Source: Terriglobia bacterium
Lineage (GTDB): Bacteria > Acidobacteriota > Terriglobia > Terriglobales > Acidobacteriaceae
Direction of reading: 5' to 3'
DNA length: 58,690 nucleotides
Assembly: GCA_020073285.1 (NCBI GenBank)
Contig: JAIQFM010000003.1
Coordinates: 1-58,690, forward strand
Shown here: one piece after another, positions 16,901-25,695 of the stretch
Position numbering within the stretch: the stretch's first letter is position 1
How the letters are laid out: every line of letters starts with the position of its first letter
Position numbers and translations under genes: made by a program
Notes under the pieces: model-generated
Database searches by the model: none
Told to the model about the DNA's origin: nothing
The model's input: the letters and a program-made list of their open reading frames with translations, nothing else

Positions 16901-17280
16901 ATCGTGGTGTGTACTGTGAAGGCAACCTTGGAGGGCGGTCAGACGGGGCATTTTGTTATCACAATAGTAAACGAGGTCGCGGGTATCGATAGAGACACCA
17001 CAACCCCCCTGCGCACTGGGCACAAGATCAGAGTAGACGGTTGTCAACGGTCTTGTCTGTGACATGGGCAGAAAAATTTGTTGGATGTTCCAAATTGGGA
17101 TGGCGAAGCCCCGGCCATAGTTTGGAGACAAGAGCTAATTGGTTTGCGCATGCACGCTCCGGAAAGCCCGTTTTACGTCCAGCAGGCATGCACATCTGCG
17201 AAGTAAACTCATGGTACCCTCACGCCTGTCGCACCCGAGTGGTGCGTATCTTGGGTTAACCGAGTGCTCAAGGGCACTGC
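16901..17280. other. Gene-free stretch at island border
   Basis: Only short open frames with no recognisable content occur here, on either strand. GC is clearly lower than in the flanking chromosome. It is probably decayed sequence. Confidence 0.5.
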
Positions 17281-17522
17281 ATGAGACATTTTAGCGATGC
17301 TGATGCAAGCGGACATCTCGGAGTGGCGGCCGCCAAGAACACCGTCTTAATGATGAAGTGGATGTTCCGCGACACCCCTGCCTGATTTCGGGATCGATGG
17401 ACAGATCGAAATCATCGACTCGGACCGGAAAGCGACCGGTAGGTTGATCGGATGCCAAGTAAAATCCGGGCCATCGTACTTCAAGGAGAAAACGTCTTCA
17501 GGGGTCATTTAAAATATACAGG
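17281..17522 (+). pseudogene. DUF4365 domain remnant with two frameshifts
   Basis: Read across two frame changes, the segment resembles the N-terminal half of DUF4365 proteins: GVAAAKNTVLMMKWMFRDTP, then in the next frame LPDFGIDGQIEIIDSD, ATGRLIGCQVKSGPSYFKEK, and in a third frame VFRGHLKY. The family pattern is a helix ending in KWIFRE, (D)FGIDxQIE, and VQIKSGxSYF, which is PD-(D/E)xK-nuclease-like. The first shift is near 17388 (CCCCTGCCTGATT) and the second near 17495. Similarity stops at about 17520, where an unrelated fragment on the other strand begins. DUF4365 genes are frequent in mobile and defence loci. Non-functional as it stands. Confidence 0.6.
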
Positions 17523-17538
17523 GCCAGCTAAGTGCACA

Positions 17539-17829
17539 TCACTGGAACGTGAGCGCGACCAGCCCCTGGGCGGTCGAGGTCTGGTTGTTGGCGTCGGTCA
17601 CCGTCAGCGTGATGGTGTTACTCGGGGTGCCGAAGAGATCAGATCGACAATTGGCTCGATCACCAGCATCGGCACTGTGGACTTCCAGTTTCCGGCGTTC
17701 ATTGATACCGAACACTGTGACGAGAGCGAGCTTTGTCACATCAGCTTTCTTGACCGGGAGGCTGAATCCGCTGAGGGAATTCTCGTTTCGTGCCCTTGTC
17801 TTGAGAATTGAGCTGTGATGGCCTATCAC
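17539..17829 (-). pseudogene. Possible fragment of a secreted protein with a PKD/cadherin-like end
   Basis: The frame ends GTPSNTITLTVTDANNQTST followed by AQGLVALTF and a stop, the look of a final strand of an Ig/PKD-like domain. The upstream part (SLSGFSLPVKKADVTKLALV) is plausible protein but unrecognised, and there is no signal peptide or ribosome-binding site. It abuts the DUF4365 remnant, suggesting a recombination joint near 17520-17540. Weak evidence. Confidence 0.3.
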
Positions 17830-17879
17830 AACCGACTCTTCCGGGGGTGGGATACAAGTCGGGCTTGGAGGAGACGCAC

Positions 17880-19778
17880 ATGAGCACCACGAAAAAACTT
17901 CTGATGTGTGCGGGTGGCGCGATCTTACTGGGGATTGGAATTACAATCGCCGTCCGTTCCTCCTGGCAACGCGGAGGGGTTGGGGAAAAAACCGGATACC
18001 GCCAGCCCCAACGCCCAAGCTCGCACGGAATCTTCGGCAGTTATGTATTCACGAAAGAAACCAGCAGTCAGAAGGTGTTGTCCGATGCGGAAGTTGTGTT
18101 GCAGTTCATCCGGCCGGACGTGGTCACCCTGCGTGCCGTCAAGCCAGGGGAAGTTTTCACCGACGTCGGGGCCTTCAAAATCAGTGACGATCGGATCACG
18201 ATCTCATTGCCGGAGACGGGTCGGGCTGCCAACAACTCCGAGTATAGCTATGATGGTCAACAATTAGTCCTACCGGTTCTGATATTTGGAGAGGGCGAAG
18301 GGCGCTCTACCTGGACCCGGGTTAGCGGCGAAGGTGATCCGCTGAACGAGGTGGTGGGACGGTTTTATGGCGAGATCGGCAAACAAAGCCGTGGAGCGCT
18401 TTTACGTCAGCTCGCGAGCGAACTGCAACAATATCCGAAAGTGACCGAGGCCAAGGTCTCCGGCGAACGCGTACTGTCGGTGACTTACTCTTGGGGATAT
18501 CAGGAGTTCTTTCTCGCACCTGAGATGGGGAGCGCTGAATCCAGCCAAGGAAAACCTGCCGAAGAGGAAACGTCAGTCACACCGCGCCTACACCCAGCGA
18601 GCTGGCAGGCGTTCACCCAATTTCCCCGATTGCCGGGAGCGGGTGGCCCCCCAGGATTGAATGTCGAGGAAAAATTTGCGAACTGGCTGCTGTACGAGCC
18701 AGAACCCGTATCCCACAACGATGCGCCAAGCAGCAAGAACGCATTGTTGCTGTCTGCCTTCCACAGTCTTCCTCTCCTCATACCGACAAAGGAAGGCAAG
18801 CCGCCCCACTACATGACGTTTCAGGAGGCCGGCGAAAACCTTGAGCAAATCTCCACGGAACTGGCGCACGCAGGCTATAACGTCGACCGCTCCGTCGATC
18901 AACAGGTCAGCCTGAAGAATCTCTACCAGCTCATGAAGCGGCCCTGGGGGGTCGTTTATTTCAACACCCATGCGGGACTGCTGGAAGAGAAAAATGAGAA
19001 CGGCGATACCCTTCTAAGCACGGGGGAGCAGGTTCCTCTGCGCTGGAGAGCCAGCCCCGAGTTGCGCGATCAGTACCTGCAGAACGCCATGAAGGATGCG
19101 GTGGGCACGGAATATGAGAAATTCAAACCGTGCGTGACCGTGGCATTCGTGTATGACACAATTCCCTTCATTGCTCTAAAGAGCTGTTTCTTCCGGATGA
19201 TAGGCGCCTATTTGTCTTCCAGCCTTGTTTTCATCAACGGATGTGAGAGCGCGCGGAGCAGGATGTTGCGCAGCGCGCTCAACGCCAAAAGCTTGGTGGG
19301 GTGGAAACATGAGGTGCAGGCGCAGCTGGCCGCGGAAATCAGTGGTCCATTCTGGCGTTGCCTCCGCCGCAAGACCCGTGCCGATCGTGAAGCGACCTTC
19401 TACGCGATTGAGTATCTGTGGCAAAGGAATACCTATTACAAAAACCAGGCGCGAGCGTTTCCCGATGGCAGCTTCGATCCACATAACTTCGTGGTCTATC
19501 GTCAGGGGAGATCGAACCCCGAAGAATCCTTTACTTTTCACGAAGCCAACTTCATGCGTGTGGTAAGGGAATGGGTTTGTCAACGAAAAGGTTGTCAGGG
19601 ACTGGATGAAACCGTTGCAGCGCTCTATAAGTGCGATAAGACCGATGTCGGTCTGGGAGCAAGCGAGTTTTGCAAGAATGCCTTCAATGGGGTGAACGTA
19701 CCCGACAAGGAAATTGACACAGCAAAGGAGGAATTGTGCGGCTCGCAGGGACCTCGCTTGACATTGGTTGAGAAGTAA
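17880..19778 (+). CDS. Membrane-anchored caspase/CHAT-like protease candidate with lipocalin-like N-domain
   Basis: A 632-residue protein. Residues 7-25 form one membrane segment (LLMCAGGAILLGIGITIAV). Residues about 50-148 look lipocalin-like: GIFGSYVFTKE, VGAFKISDDRITISLPE and STWTRV. A linker and a helix-rich middle follow. Residues about 287-480 have the order of a caspase-type fold: strand NALLLSAFHS, a helix, strand GYNVDRSVD, a helix, then GVVYFNTHAG (His364) and SLVFINGCESA (Cys455) followed by a helix and SLVGWKHEV. The His-Gly/Ala and Gly-Cys-Glu pairing matches clan CD peptidases (caspase, gingipain, CHAT). The function is inferred from pattern only. The ATG at 17880 has GAGGAG 6 bp upstream; the frame opens earlier at 17808. 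Codon use and GC differ from the flanking chromosome. Confidence 0.55.
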   Translation: MSTTKKLLMCAGGAILLGIGITIAVRSSWQRGGVGEKTGYRQPQRPSSHGIFGSYVFTKETSSQKVLSDAEVVLQFIRPDVVTLRAVKPGEVFTDVGAFKISDDRITISLPETGRAANNSEYSYDGQQLVLPVLIFGEGEGRSTWTRVSGEGDPLNEVVGRFYGEIGKQSRGALLRQLASELQQYPKVTEAKVSGERVLSVTYSWGYQEFFLAPEMGSAESSQGKPAEEETSVTPRLHPASWQAFTQFPRLPGAGGPPGLNVEEKFANWLLYEPEPVSHNDAPSSKNALLLSAFHSLPLLIPTKEGKPPHYMTFQEAGENLEQISTELAHAGYNVDRSVDQQVSLKNLYQLMKRPWGVVYFNTHAGLLEEKNENGDTLLSTGEQVPLRWRASPELRDQYLQNAMKDAVGTEYEKFKPCVTVAFVYDTIPFIALKSCFFRMIGAYLSSSLVFINGCESARSRMLRSALNAKSLVGWKHEVQAQLAAEISGPFWRCLRRKTRADREATFYAIEYLWQRNTYYKNQARAFPDGSFDPHNFVVYRQGRSNPEESFTFHEANFMRVVREWVCQRKGCQGLDETVAALYKCDKTDVGLGASEFCKNAFNGVNVPDKEIDTAKEELCGSQGPRLTLVEK

Positions 19779-20213
19779 CAGCTAACGGCTGCTCAATGTC
19801 GAAACACTTGCTGCCACCATCATCTCACGGATCCGGAGGCTCGCTAAGCAAGCGGAGACTGGAGGGCCGGGGGTGGTGGAGAATCGCGCATCGGCAGCGA
19901 TTGGGATACAGCATCATGTCCTGCATTTCGTTGACAACGCTTCGAACCAGACGCAAGATCCTCAGCTGGCAGGAGCTGGCCCGCTGCTTGCCCGTGGCCT
20001 TACGGCGCTTCCTGGATACGAAGTATGGAATCGTGGCATGCCAGCCTGGCATGTATGGCGCCTACGTGCATGGAAATCGACCCGAAGACAGCCAAGTTGA
20101 CCGGGAAGGGATATTGAACGGGGGAGTTGCGTGTGAAAACAGACGCGCGGAAAACGGCCGCGTCGAGTTCGTGAAGCGCTTGGACGCCAATTCAAAAGGA
20201 GGAAATACCCATC
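19779..20213. other. Gene-free stretch
   Basis: A 210-codon open frame starts at 19796 on the plus strand and overlaps the next gene, but it has no ribosome-binding site and no recognisable motif, and minus-strand frames compete with it. I see no supported gene. The last 15 bases hold the AAAGGAGG ribosome-binding site of the following gene. Confidence 0.45.
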
Positions 20214-20615
20214 ATGTTGCGACGTTTCTTATATTGCCTTCTCCTCGTAATGGCCGTGTGGTTAGTAGCCTCGCGCCAGGTCCAGGCGCAGGACCCAATC
20301 AAGTCTGTCAAGGTGGGCGTGAACTACTCGCGTTACCGCGGCCCTTGTCCGGCTCATTTGCGGTTCACCGGCAACATCTACGTCGACCGCGTCCCTATGA
20401 CCTACAACTATCAATGGGAGCGCAGTGATGGCGCCAAAGGCAAGAAACACGTGGTGCACGTCAGCAACTCGGGTGAACGGCACTTGACCATTCATGAAGA
20501 GTGGAGCCTGGGTACGCCCGGCCGCACCAGGGAGGTGTGGCAGAGTCTTCGTGTCCGTAGCGGCAACACCGACGTGACTTCCGAACCCGCGAGAGTTGTT
20601 GTGGAGTGCAAATAA
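20214..20615 (+). CDS. Small secreted protein with Ig-like domain
   Basis: 133 residues. The signal peptide is RRFLYCLLLVMAVWLVASRQ with cleavage near VQAQD. The mature part is one beta-sandwich: VGVNYSRYRGPCPAHLRFTG, then TYNYQWERSDGAKGKK, ERHLTIHEEWSLGTPG, SLRVRSGNTDVTS and a terminal VVVECK. The GPCPA ... F-x-G ... Y-x-W-x-R-S-D-G-A ... W-x-L-G pattern is a recurrent extracellular domain in soil bacteria with no defined activity. Cys in GPCPA and Cys near the C-terminus may form a disulfide. A strong AAAGGAGG precedes the ATG by 9 to 10 bp. It lies among other secreted orphans in the island. Confidence 0.75.
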   Translation: MLRRFLYCLLLVMAVWLVASRQVQAQDPIKSVKVGVNYSRYRGPCPAHLRFTGNIYVDRVPMTYNYQWERSDGAKGKKHVVHVSNSGERHLTIHEEWSLGTPGRTREVWQSLRVRSGNTDVTSEPARVVVECK

Positions 20616-21279
20616 GCTGCGCCTCTGGTAGAACGGCCAGCGATCGTGCGGGCCGAGGCCGGGCTGGTGAGGGGGCCGAACAGTCCATTTTCCTGGACTC
20701 CGCGAGGGCCCAATTATTAACAGATCAAAACTACAGGGCAAGAAATCTCCCAATGCGGGTGTCGCCGCAGCCCGACCCGAATTGGGACTCCCACCCCCTT
20801 CACGACCGGCAACCCCAGGCGCGCACCGCTGTCCATCGAATCGCTGCGACCTAAGCGCCGCGCCGTTGTCCTCGACCGTTGGGTTTCTGTGGAATTTGTT
20901 CTTCATACCATCGACAGACTCACACAACAACCAATGGTGACCGATGTCGCGCAGGGTGCAGATGTGGGGGTAAATGTCTGTGTGCACGCAGCTGTCCCGT
21001 TGTGGGATGGGGACTGGTCCGTTCCTGCTGTTTCCCGTCGTTGCCCCTCGCGTTCGGGTGTAGAAATGACCGTGGCAGGTTCTGGCGGCGCGCCAACGCA
21101 GGCCCTTGAGTGTGCTCCCTCGAGGGAGGGCCGAAGCGGTTGCACGAGTTGATTACTGGGATGGCCCCATTTGCGTTCCTGCTGCTTCTGCGCTGGCGTT
21201 CCATCCCGGTTTCAGCCGGCGCTTTGCCTCTCCCAATCCGCTGCTGGTGACAACCGCAATCGTCCTGGGGGACCGCACC
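20616..21279. other. Gene-free stretch, 660 bp
   Basis: Short overlapping frames occur on both strands and none has a signal, motif or ribosome-binding site. The region may hold promoter sequence for 21280 but I could not identify a box. Confidence 0.5.
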
Positions 21280-22488
21280 ATGAGGACTTGGCCCGCTACT
21301 CAGAATAGGAGGCACCCCGTGCTAAGGGCATTGAAAGAGCGCGCTAGGGAATGGAAGGCAGTCGCGGGGTCTGGAGTTGCGGTGTTGTTTGTGTGCTTAC
21401 TCCTCATCCCAACGCTGTTTCTGACTCCAGCATCGCCAGCACAAGTCCCCGCCGATATCGGCCGTATTCTTCAGAAGATAATGCAGGGACAGGAGCCCAC
21501 TCCCGAGGAACAGAAGCGGATCGACCAGTGGGAGAAGTCGCTGAGCAAAGCCGCCCCACCTGCTGCAAAACAGCAGCAAGATGAGGTGCTGAGGACCTGG
21601 ATGATTGAGGCCTCGGGTTCACTTGGTTACCAATGCAAAGAGCGCGATTCCGATCGTGTCACTGAGTCTTCGAAGACCTTCGATATCTCGTTTATGACAA
21701 CGGACAATGGCGTGAATATGGAGGAACCTGTAGGCGACTGGCAATACCTAGGAATGAGGCCCGGCCCCCTCGTTTACAAGAGCGACTATGTAAAAGGACG
21801 CGGGAGTTCGAAATGGCGCATTGTTCATTCGAACGGATCCGAACAGAGCGAGGACTGCGACGGCACAGTGGCCGGGCTCCAGGGTGTCCTTTTCGTGGTG
21901 GGACTACCTAACCACCCTCTCACGAATGCGGAGAACCTACCGAAGCCAGTGCCTCTGACGCAAGAGGAGCAACTGCCTGAACCAGTCCCTCTCGTGCGGG
22001 AGGAGAAATTACCCAAACCAGTTCCGCTTACCAAGCCAGCCCAGCCTGCTTCGGCCAAAGGGGTGAGTTATGAGGGCAGGGGGTTGATTTCCATGTCAAT
22101 GGATCAAAACTGTAAACATGTGACGCGGGACAGTCAAGGGACGCATAGTTACCAGAACCAATTTAGAGATTCAGTGGACTTCCCAGTCAAGGTCCACATC
22201 CAGGGAAATACAGTTACGATCGGAATGGTGCGTTGTGACGATGCGGATAAGATGAAGGCCGAGCTGCACGCTGAGAAGCGATTCGTATCGGAAGGAACCG
22301 TAGGTACCTGCAGTCTGTTTCCTGGTCCTCGCGCTTCGTGTCAAATCTCCGGCACCTTGACGGGCAACCTCACCAGGGGCAAGGTCATTGATCCGCGGGA
22401 GGAAGGAGGAGAAAAAACAGGGAAGGGCGAGTCTCCAACCCGGAAAGGAGAAGGTGCGCGCACGGGGACAAAGCCTGTTAAGCCGTGA
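21280..22488 (+). CDS. Membrane-anchored hypothetical protein with Pro-rich 12-residue repeats
   Basis: About 402 residues. One membrane segment (AVLFVCLLLIPTLFLTPA) at about 30-50 is preceded by a basic stretch, so the rest is extracytoplasmic. A short helical part has PTPEEQKRIDQWEKSLSKAA. A beta-rich region (about 100-205) begins MIEASGSLGYQCKERD and contains DFDIS-like and KSDYVKGRG elements. It is followed by three tandem 12-residue repeats of the type NLPKPVPLTQEE / QLPEPVPLVREE / KLPKPVPLTKPA. A second beta-rich region contains RGLISMSMDQNCKHV and CSLFPGPRASCQISGTL, and the tail is Lys/Gly-rich. The ATG at 21280 is preferred because the upstream frame is unlike protein. No family recognised. 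Confidence 0.6.
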   Translation: MRTWPATQNRRHPVLRALKERAREWKAVAGSGVAVLFVCLLLIPTLFLTPASPAQVPADIGRILQKIMQGQEPTPEEQKRIDQWEKSLSKAAPPAAKQQQDEVLRTWMIEASGSLGYQCKERDSDRVTESSKTFDISFMTTDNGVNMEEPVGDWQYLGMRPGPLVYKSDYVKGRGSSKWRIVHSNGSEQSEDCDGTVAGLQGVLFVVGLPNHPLTNAENLPKPVPLTQEEQLPEPVPLVREEKLPKPVPLTKPAQPASAKGVSYEGRGLISMSMDQNCKHVTRDSQGTHSYQNQFRDSVDFPVKVHIQGNTVTIGMVRCDDADKMKAELHAEKRFVSEGTVGTCSLFPGPRASCQISGTLTGNLTRGKVIDPREEGGEKTGKGESPTRKGEGARTGTKPVKP

Positions 22489-22808
22489 CCTCCGGATAAT
22501 GCGAACTCGACGAGGGCATGCTGGTCATTGCAGATTTGGGGGCGCACGTTAAGTAGGGCTGTCGCGCGTGACCATCCGCCCCTCACTGCACGGCAGTTGG
22601 ACCATGCATCCCGAATCGAGAGGGGGTTGCATTTTTCTTGTCAAAAAAACGCCTGCTCGAAGGTTTCAGTGAGACGAGAATTAAGCGAGACGAAGGTCAG
22701 AGTGGCGCACGATCAATGTGCGTCGGGTAGTTTCGCGGACCTCGAAGGCAAACTGGCGAAGGGCTGCAGGGTGGAATTGGCGAAGCTGTAGTCCAACAGG
22801 AGTCTGCC
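22489..22808. other. Gene-free stretch, 320 bp
   Basis: An 87-codon frame at 22528 lacks a ribosome-binding site and any motif. Nothing else seen; probably the leader of the following gene. Confidence 0.5.
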
Positions 22809-24068
22809 ATGAAGCAGTTGCCATTAGTGGTGGGCGGGCCCCGGCAGTGCAAGGTTGCGACGCACCCTGCCAACCTTAGTAAGGTGACCCAGGCCACCCT
22901 GGCCACATTCGTGTTTGCCATCCCCCTGGTATGGTGGCCCTTGGCCGAACGCCCATTCTCCCTGCCCAAGTTTGTGGTCATGGCAGTGGGAGCGGGAGTC
23001 GGCGCCATGCTGGCGATGGTCGACGGCCACTTCCGTCTCGCTGAACTTCCTCCCCTACTCCGGATCGGCCTGGCGCTGCTGGTGTGTGCCTTGGTCGGTT
23101 CGGCACTGTGGGGTGTGCTGGTGTCCCCCTATGCCTTTGCCCTCCAGTTGTTCGCGATCGGCTGGCTGTTTGTGCTGCTGGTGCTTCGGCCCGCACCCGC
23201 GCCCATTGCCGCCGCGCTGGCAGCCTCGGCGACAGTTGTGGCGCTCATTGCGCTCCTGCAATTCGTTGGCGGGGACCCCTTTGTTCTGATGGGATGGCCG
23301 GCTCAGGTCGGGCGCATGCGTGTTTTCGCTACGTTGGGCAATCCCAACTTCGTCGCGGTTTTTCTCCTTGCTGCGCTCCCGCTGACACTCGCGCTGCGCT
23401 GGGTGGATCCGGCTTGGCGGCATCCGCTTACGGTAGCAAGCGCGATCCAGGTTGCCGCGCTGGTCAGCACGGGGTCGCGTGCTGCGGTCCTCGGGCTGCT
23501 TGCGGTCGCGCTGTTCCTCGCCACCGCCCGACGCTCAGATTTGCGTAGCGTTGCCGCCATAACGGCAGTGGCCCTGCTTATCCTCGCAGTCTCTCCCGGA
23601 CGCCCTTTGGCTGAAACAGTCCGCGGGCGACTTTATCTTTGGCGGGTGGTGACCGGGCACGTTACGGAACGGCCGCTGCTGGGCTTCGGTCCGGGCACGG
23701 TTGAGGCCATGTACGTTCGTTGGGAGACAGCTGCCTGGAGCGGAGGACAGTTCGTCGGCTCCGAGCGCCGCTTCGCCGCCGCGCAGGACCATATACACAA
23801 CGACTATATCGAGTTCGCTGCTGAATCGGGAATTCCAGCTTGTGCGGCAATCCTCATCATCGTCATCAGCTTTGTTGCTTTTGCGCGGAGGCATGCCAGC
23901 CGTGCGCTGGTGTTGGGATCGGGTTGCGGCTTCATCGCCATCGCGTCGGCGGCCGCGGTTGATTTTCCTCTTCATCGGCCGACGGAGCTTTTCATCTTCT
24001 GGGTACTGATTGGACTGGCTCTGCTGGACGCCGCGCCCAGCGCGGTGGCGTCCCGGGCGGAGCGATAG
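22809..24068 (+). CDS. O-antigen ligase-like membrane protein (Wzy_C family)
   Basis: 419 residues with about 11 membrane segments. The family's periplasmic loop is clear: RGRLYLWRVVTGHVTERPLL, GFGPGTVEAMY, then the charged QDHIHNDYIEFAAESGIPA. The last matches the (A)HNxYIxxxxExG signature of WaaL, Wzy and PglL-type oligosaccharide ligases/polymerases. The conserved His and the Arg-rich region between helices are present. Such proteins transfer polyprenyl-linked glycans to lipid A or protein, or polymerise repeat units. No other glycan-assembly gene is adjacent, so it is an orphan. Its stop is 9 bp before the next start, with which it forms an operon. Confidence 0.82.
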   Translation: MKQLPLVVGGPRQCKVATHPANLSKVTQATLATFVFAIPLVWWPLAERPFSLPKFVVMAVGAGVGAMLAMVDGHFRLAELPPLLRIGLALLVCALVGSALWGVLVSPYAFALQLFAIGWLFVLLVLRPAPAPIAAALAASATVVALIALLQFVGGDPFVLMGWPAQVGRMRVFATLGNPNFVAVFLLAALPLTLALRWVDPAWRHPLTVASAIQVAALVSTGSRAAVLGLLAVALFLATARRSDLRSVAAITAVALLILAVSPGRPLAETVRGRLYLWRVVTGHVTERPLLGFGPGTVEAMYVRWETAAWSGGQFVGSERRFAAAQDHIHNDYIEFAAESGIPACAAILIIVISFVAFARRHASRALVLGSGCGFIAIASAAAVDFPLHRPTELFIFWVLIGLALLDAAPSAVASRAER

Positions 24069-24077
24069 GAGGATTCC

Positions 24078-24863
24078 ATGCATAGAAAAGCACGCGCACT
24101 CATTGCGGCCATCTGCTGCGCCGTTTTGCTGGCGCTATTGCCGCGCGCCGTGACCCAGGTGTCCGGCACCGTATCCCGCTACAAGGAACAGCGCACAGCC
24201 ATTCGCGACGCTTGCGGGGCCGAGCGCAAGCGGCTTGGCCTGACGCCGGACAAAGCTCGCGCCAAGTACCCCACCACCGAGGTGTCGTGGACCCGCCCCG
24301 AAACAACTCCGGGCGCCTCCGTGGAATTTGTATCGAAGGGCAAGTTCGTTCCCGGAACGAAGGTGCTTGTTCAGAGCGACAACGTCGAGGTGGTGAAAGA
24401 AGTCGTGGCCGCGGATGCATATCGTGCCACTTTCCACGTACTCCCCAGCGCAGGCCCGGGGCTGGTGTTCGTGGTCGCATATAACCCGGTAAGTTGCCTA
24501 GCCAATATCGTCGGTGACATTGATATTGGTGGGCGTTTCGTGTGGGACCTGACCGCTAATAACGGGTTGCTTCTCAAGCTGAAGACTTTAGACAAACCCA
24601 TCACGCGTCACAACCGCGATGTGAAGCACCAGTTGGAATTCTATCGGCCCGGGCAGTCGCGACCGTTTCAAGTGCTTGAAACCGCAATCGACGGAGAGCA
24701 ACGTTGGTATGGGGGAACATTATTCTCCCCTGGAAGCGATCCGGAAGAAGATTGCAGATCTTTTGAATTTGTCAGCGATCAAGCCGGTGTTTACACGGTG
24801 GATCTCAGTTGCAGGTCGGCGAAGATAACAGCGACGGGAACAGTGAGGTTTGCTGGATTGTAA
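24078..24863 (+). CDS. Secreted hypothetical protein
   Basis: 261 residues with a signal peptide (ALIAAICCAVLLALLPRAV). The mature part is beta-rich: EVSWTRPETTPGASVEFVSK, VVKEVVAADAYRATFHVLPS, GLVFVVAYNPVSC, then DIDIGGRFVWDL. Two Cys-containing segments (DCRSFEFVSDQAG and VDLSCRSAK) near the end may pair. No known domain recognised; Ig-like folding is a guess. AGGAGG lies 6 bp before the ATG, and the gene follows the O-antigen-ligase gene by 9 bp, so the two are probably cotranscribed and may be functionally linked. Confidence 0.7.
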   Translation: MHRKARALIAAICCAVLLALLPRAVTQVSGTVSRYKEQRTAIRDACGAERKRLGLTPDKARAKYPTTEVSWTRPETTPGASVEFVSKGKFVPGTKVLVQSDNVEVVKEVVAADAYRATFHVLPSAGPGLVFVVAYNPVSCLANIVGDIDIGGRFVWDLTANNGLLLKLKTLDKPITRHNRDVKHQLEFYRPGQSRPFQVLETAIDGEQRWYGGTLFSPGSDPEEDCRSFEFVSDQAGVYTVDLSCRSAKITATGTVRFAGL

Positions 24864-25187
24864 GCGTTTGAGACCCGGCACGCGGGTATGAGGTGTGTCA
24901 ATTGCTTTATGGTAAACGACCAGGACTACACCAACGCGCCATTGCATCAGCCTGAGCCGGGTGGTTTCCCCCTCCGCACTCGGGTAAGTTGTGCGGCACA
25001 CAGGCATCGGTTCAGGTTTCGAGTTGGGTAGTGGCTGAATCTGTCAAATTCATCCACTACCCCGAGTTGCGCTCGGTTGACCCAAAATCCAAGAACTGAT
25101 CCAAGGGGAACTGGAATAATCTTGGGCGATTGGTCGTCAAGAATCCGAATCGAGGAGGACGGAAGATGCCCAAGAAACGGCTTCAAC
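24864..25187. other. Gap with inverted repeat and a possible transposase start
   Basis: GGGTAGTGG and CCACTACCC (about 25025-25062) face each other 20 bp apart. At 25154-25190, GAGGAGGACGGAAG precedes an ATG encoding MPKKRLQP, reminiscent of the N-terminus of IS3-type OrfA proteins. The reading frame then changes character and stops after about 36 codons. It is possibly the broken end of an insertion sequence. Confidence 0.35.
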
Positions 25188-25289
25188 CTAGGCATTTTCG
25201 CAGGCAGACCGGCGGACTCTTAGATCGAGCAATTCCATGGGCGTATCGCCAACGTACGGAAGGAGCAACTTGAGGCGATCCAGGTGATA

Positions 25290-25695
25290 CGGCTTGGGCA
25301 GCGGCGGAAGACAACGCCCGGCACGGGAATCGTCTGGTACTTCACCGCGCAGTAGATCTGGTTCACCGCGAACTGGTGCTGGACGAAGAAGGCAGCGACG
25401 AGCGTTTCGTTCTGCCGGCGGCGCGGTCCGCGGTATGGCACGCCCGCAAGCCGCGCTCCCTTCTCCGAGACCGCATAGAGAGCTTTCTTGCCGCCGCCTC
25501 CCGTGCCCAGGAAGAACCGGCGGAACAGTCCGGCGCGGGTGAGGGCCAACAGACGGACGTTCGCGCGGGTCGTGGAATGGAAGCAGGCGACGATCTTCGC
25601 CTGCCCCGGTCGATGACGCGCATGACGGAGAGTTCTCGGAGGAGATGCCGGTCACGCTCTTGGACGATAAGACCGCAATGCTCATTCCCACTCAT
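25290..25695 (-). pseudogene. Replication-relaxation family protein, frameshifted and truncated
   Basis: The minus strand reads ERDRHLLRELSVMRVIDRG in one frame. After a one-base change near 25598 it continues QAKIVACFHSTTRANVRLLA, LTRAGLFRRFFLGTGGGGKK, ALYAVSEKGARLAGVPYRGP, FFVQHQFAVNQIYCAVKYQ and IPVPGVVFRR. This is the winged-helix pattern of replication-relaxation (PF13814) proteins, found on plasmids and integrative elements where they help initiate replication. The C-terminal half is missing: beyond about 25290 similarity is lost. The start (ATG 25695) overlaps the stop of the preceding minus-strand frame by 14 bp, the remains of an operon. Confidence 0.65.

Noticed and set aside
16817-17131. 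A 104-codon minus-strand frame at the island border
   Set aside because: No recognisable pattern or ribosome-binding site; composition fits decayed sequence.
19796-20428. A 210-codon frame between the caspase-like and Ig-like genes
   Set aside because: No start signal, no motif, and it overlaps the well-supported gene at 20214 in another frame.
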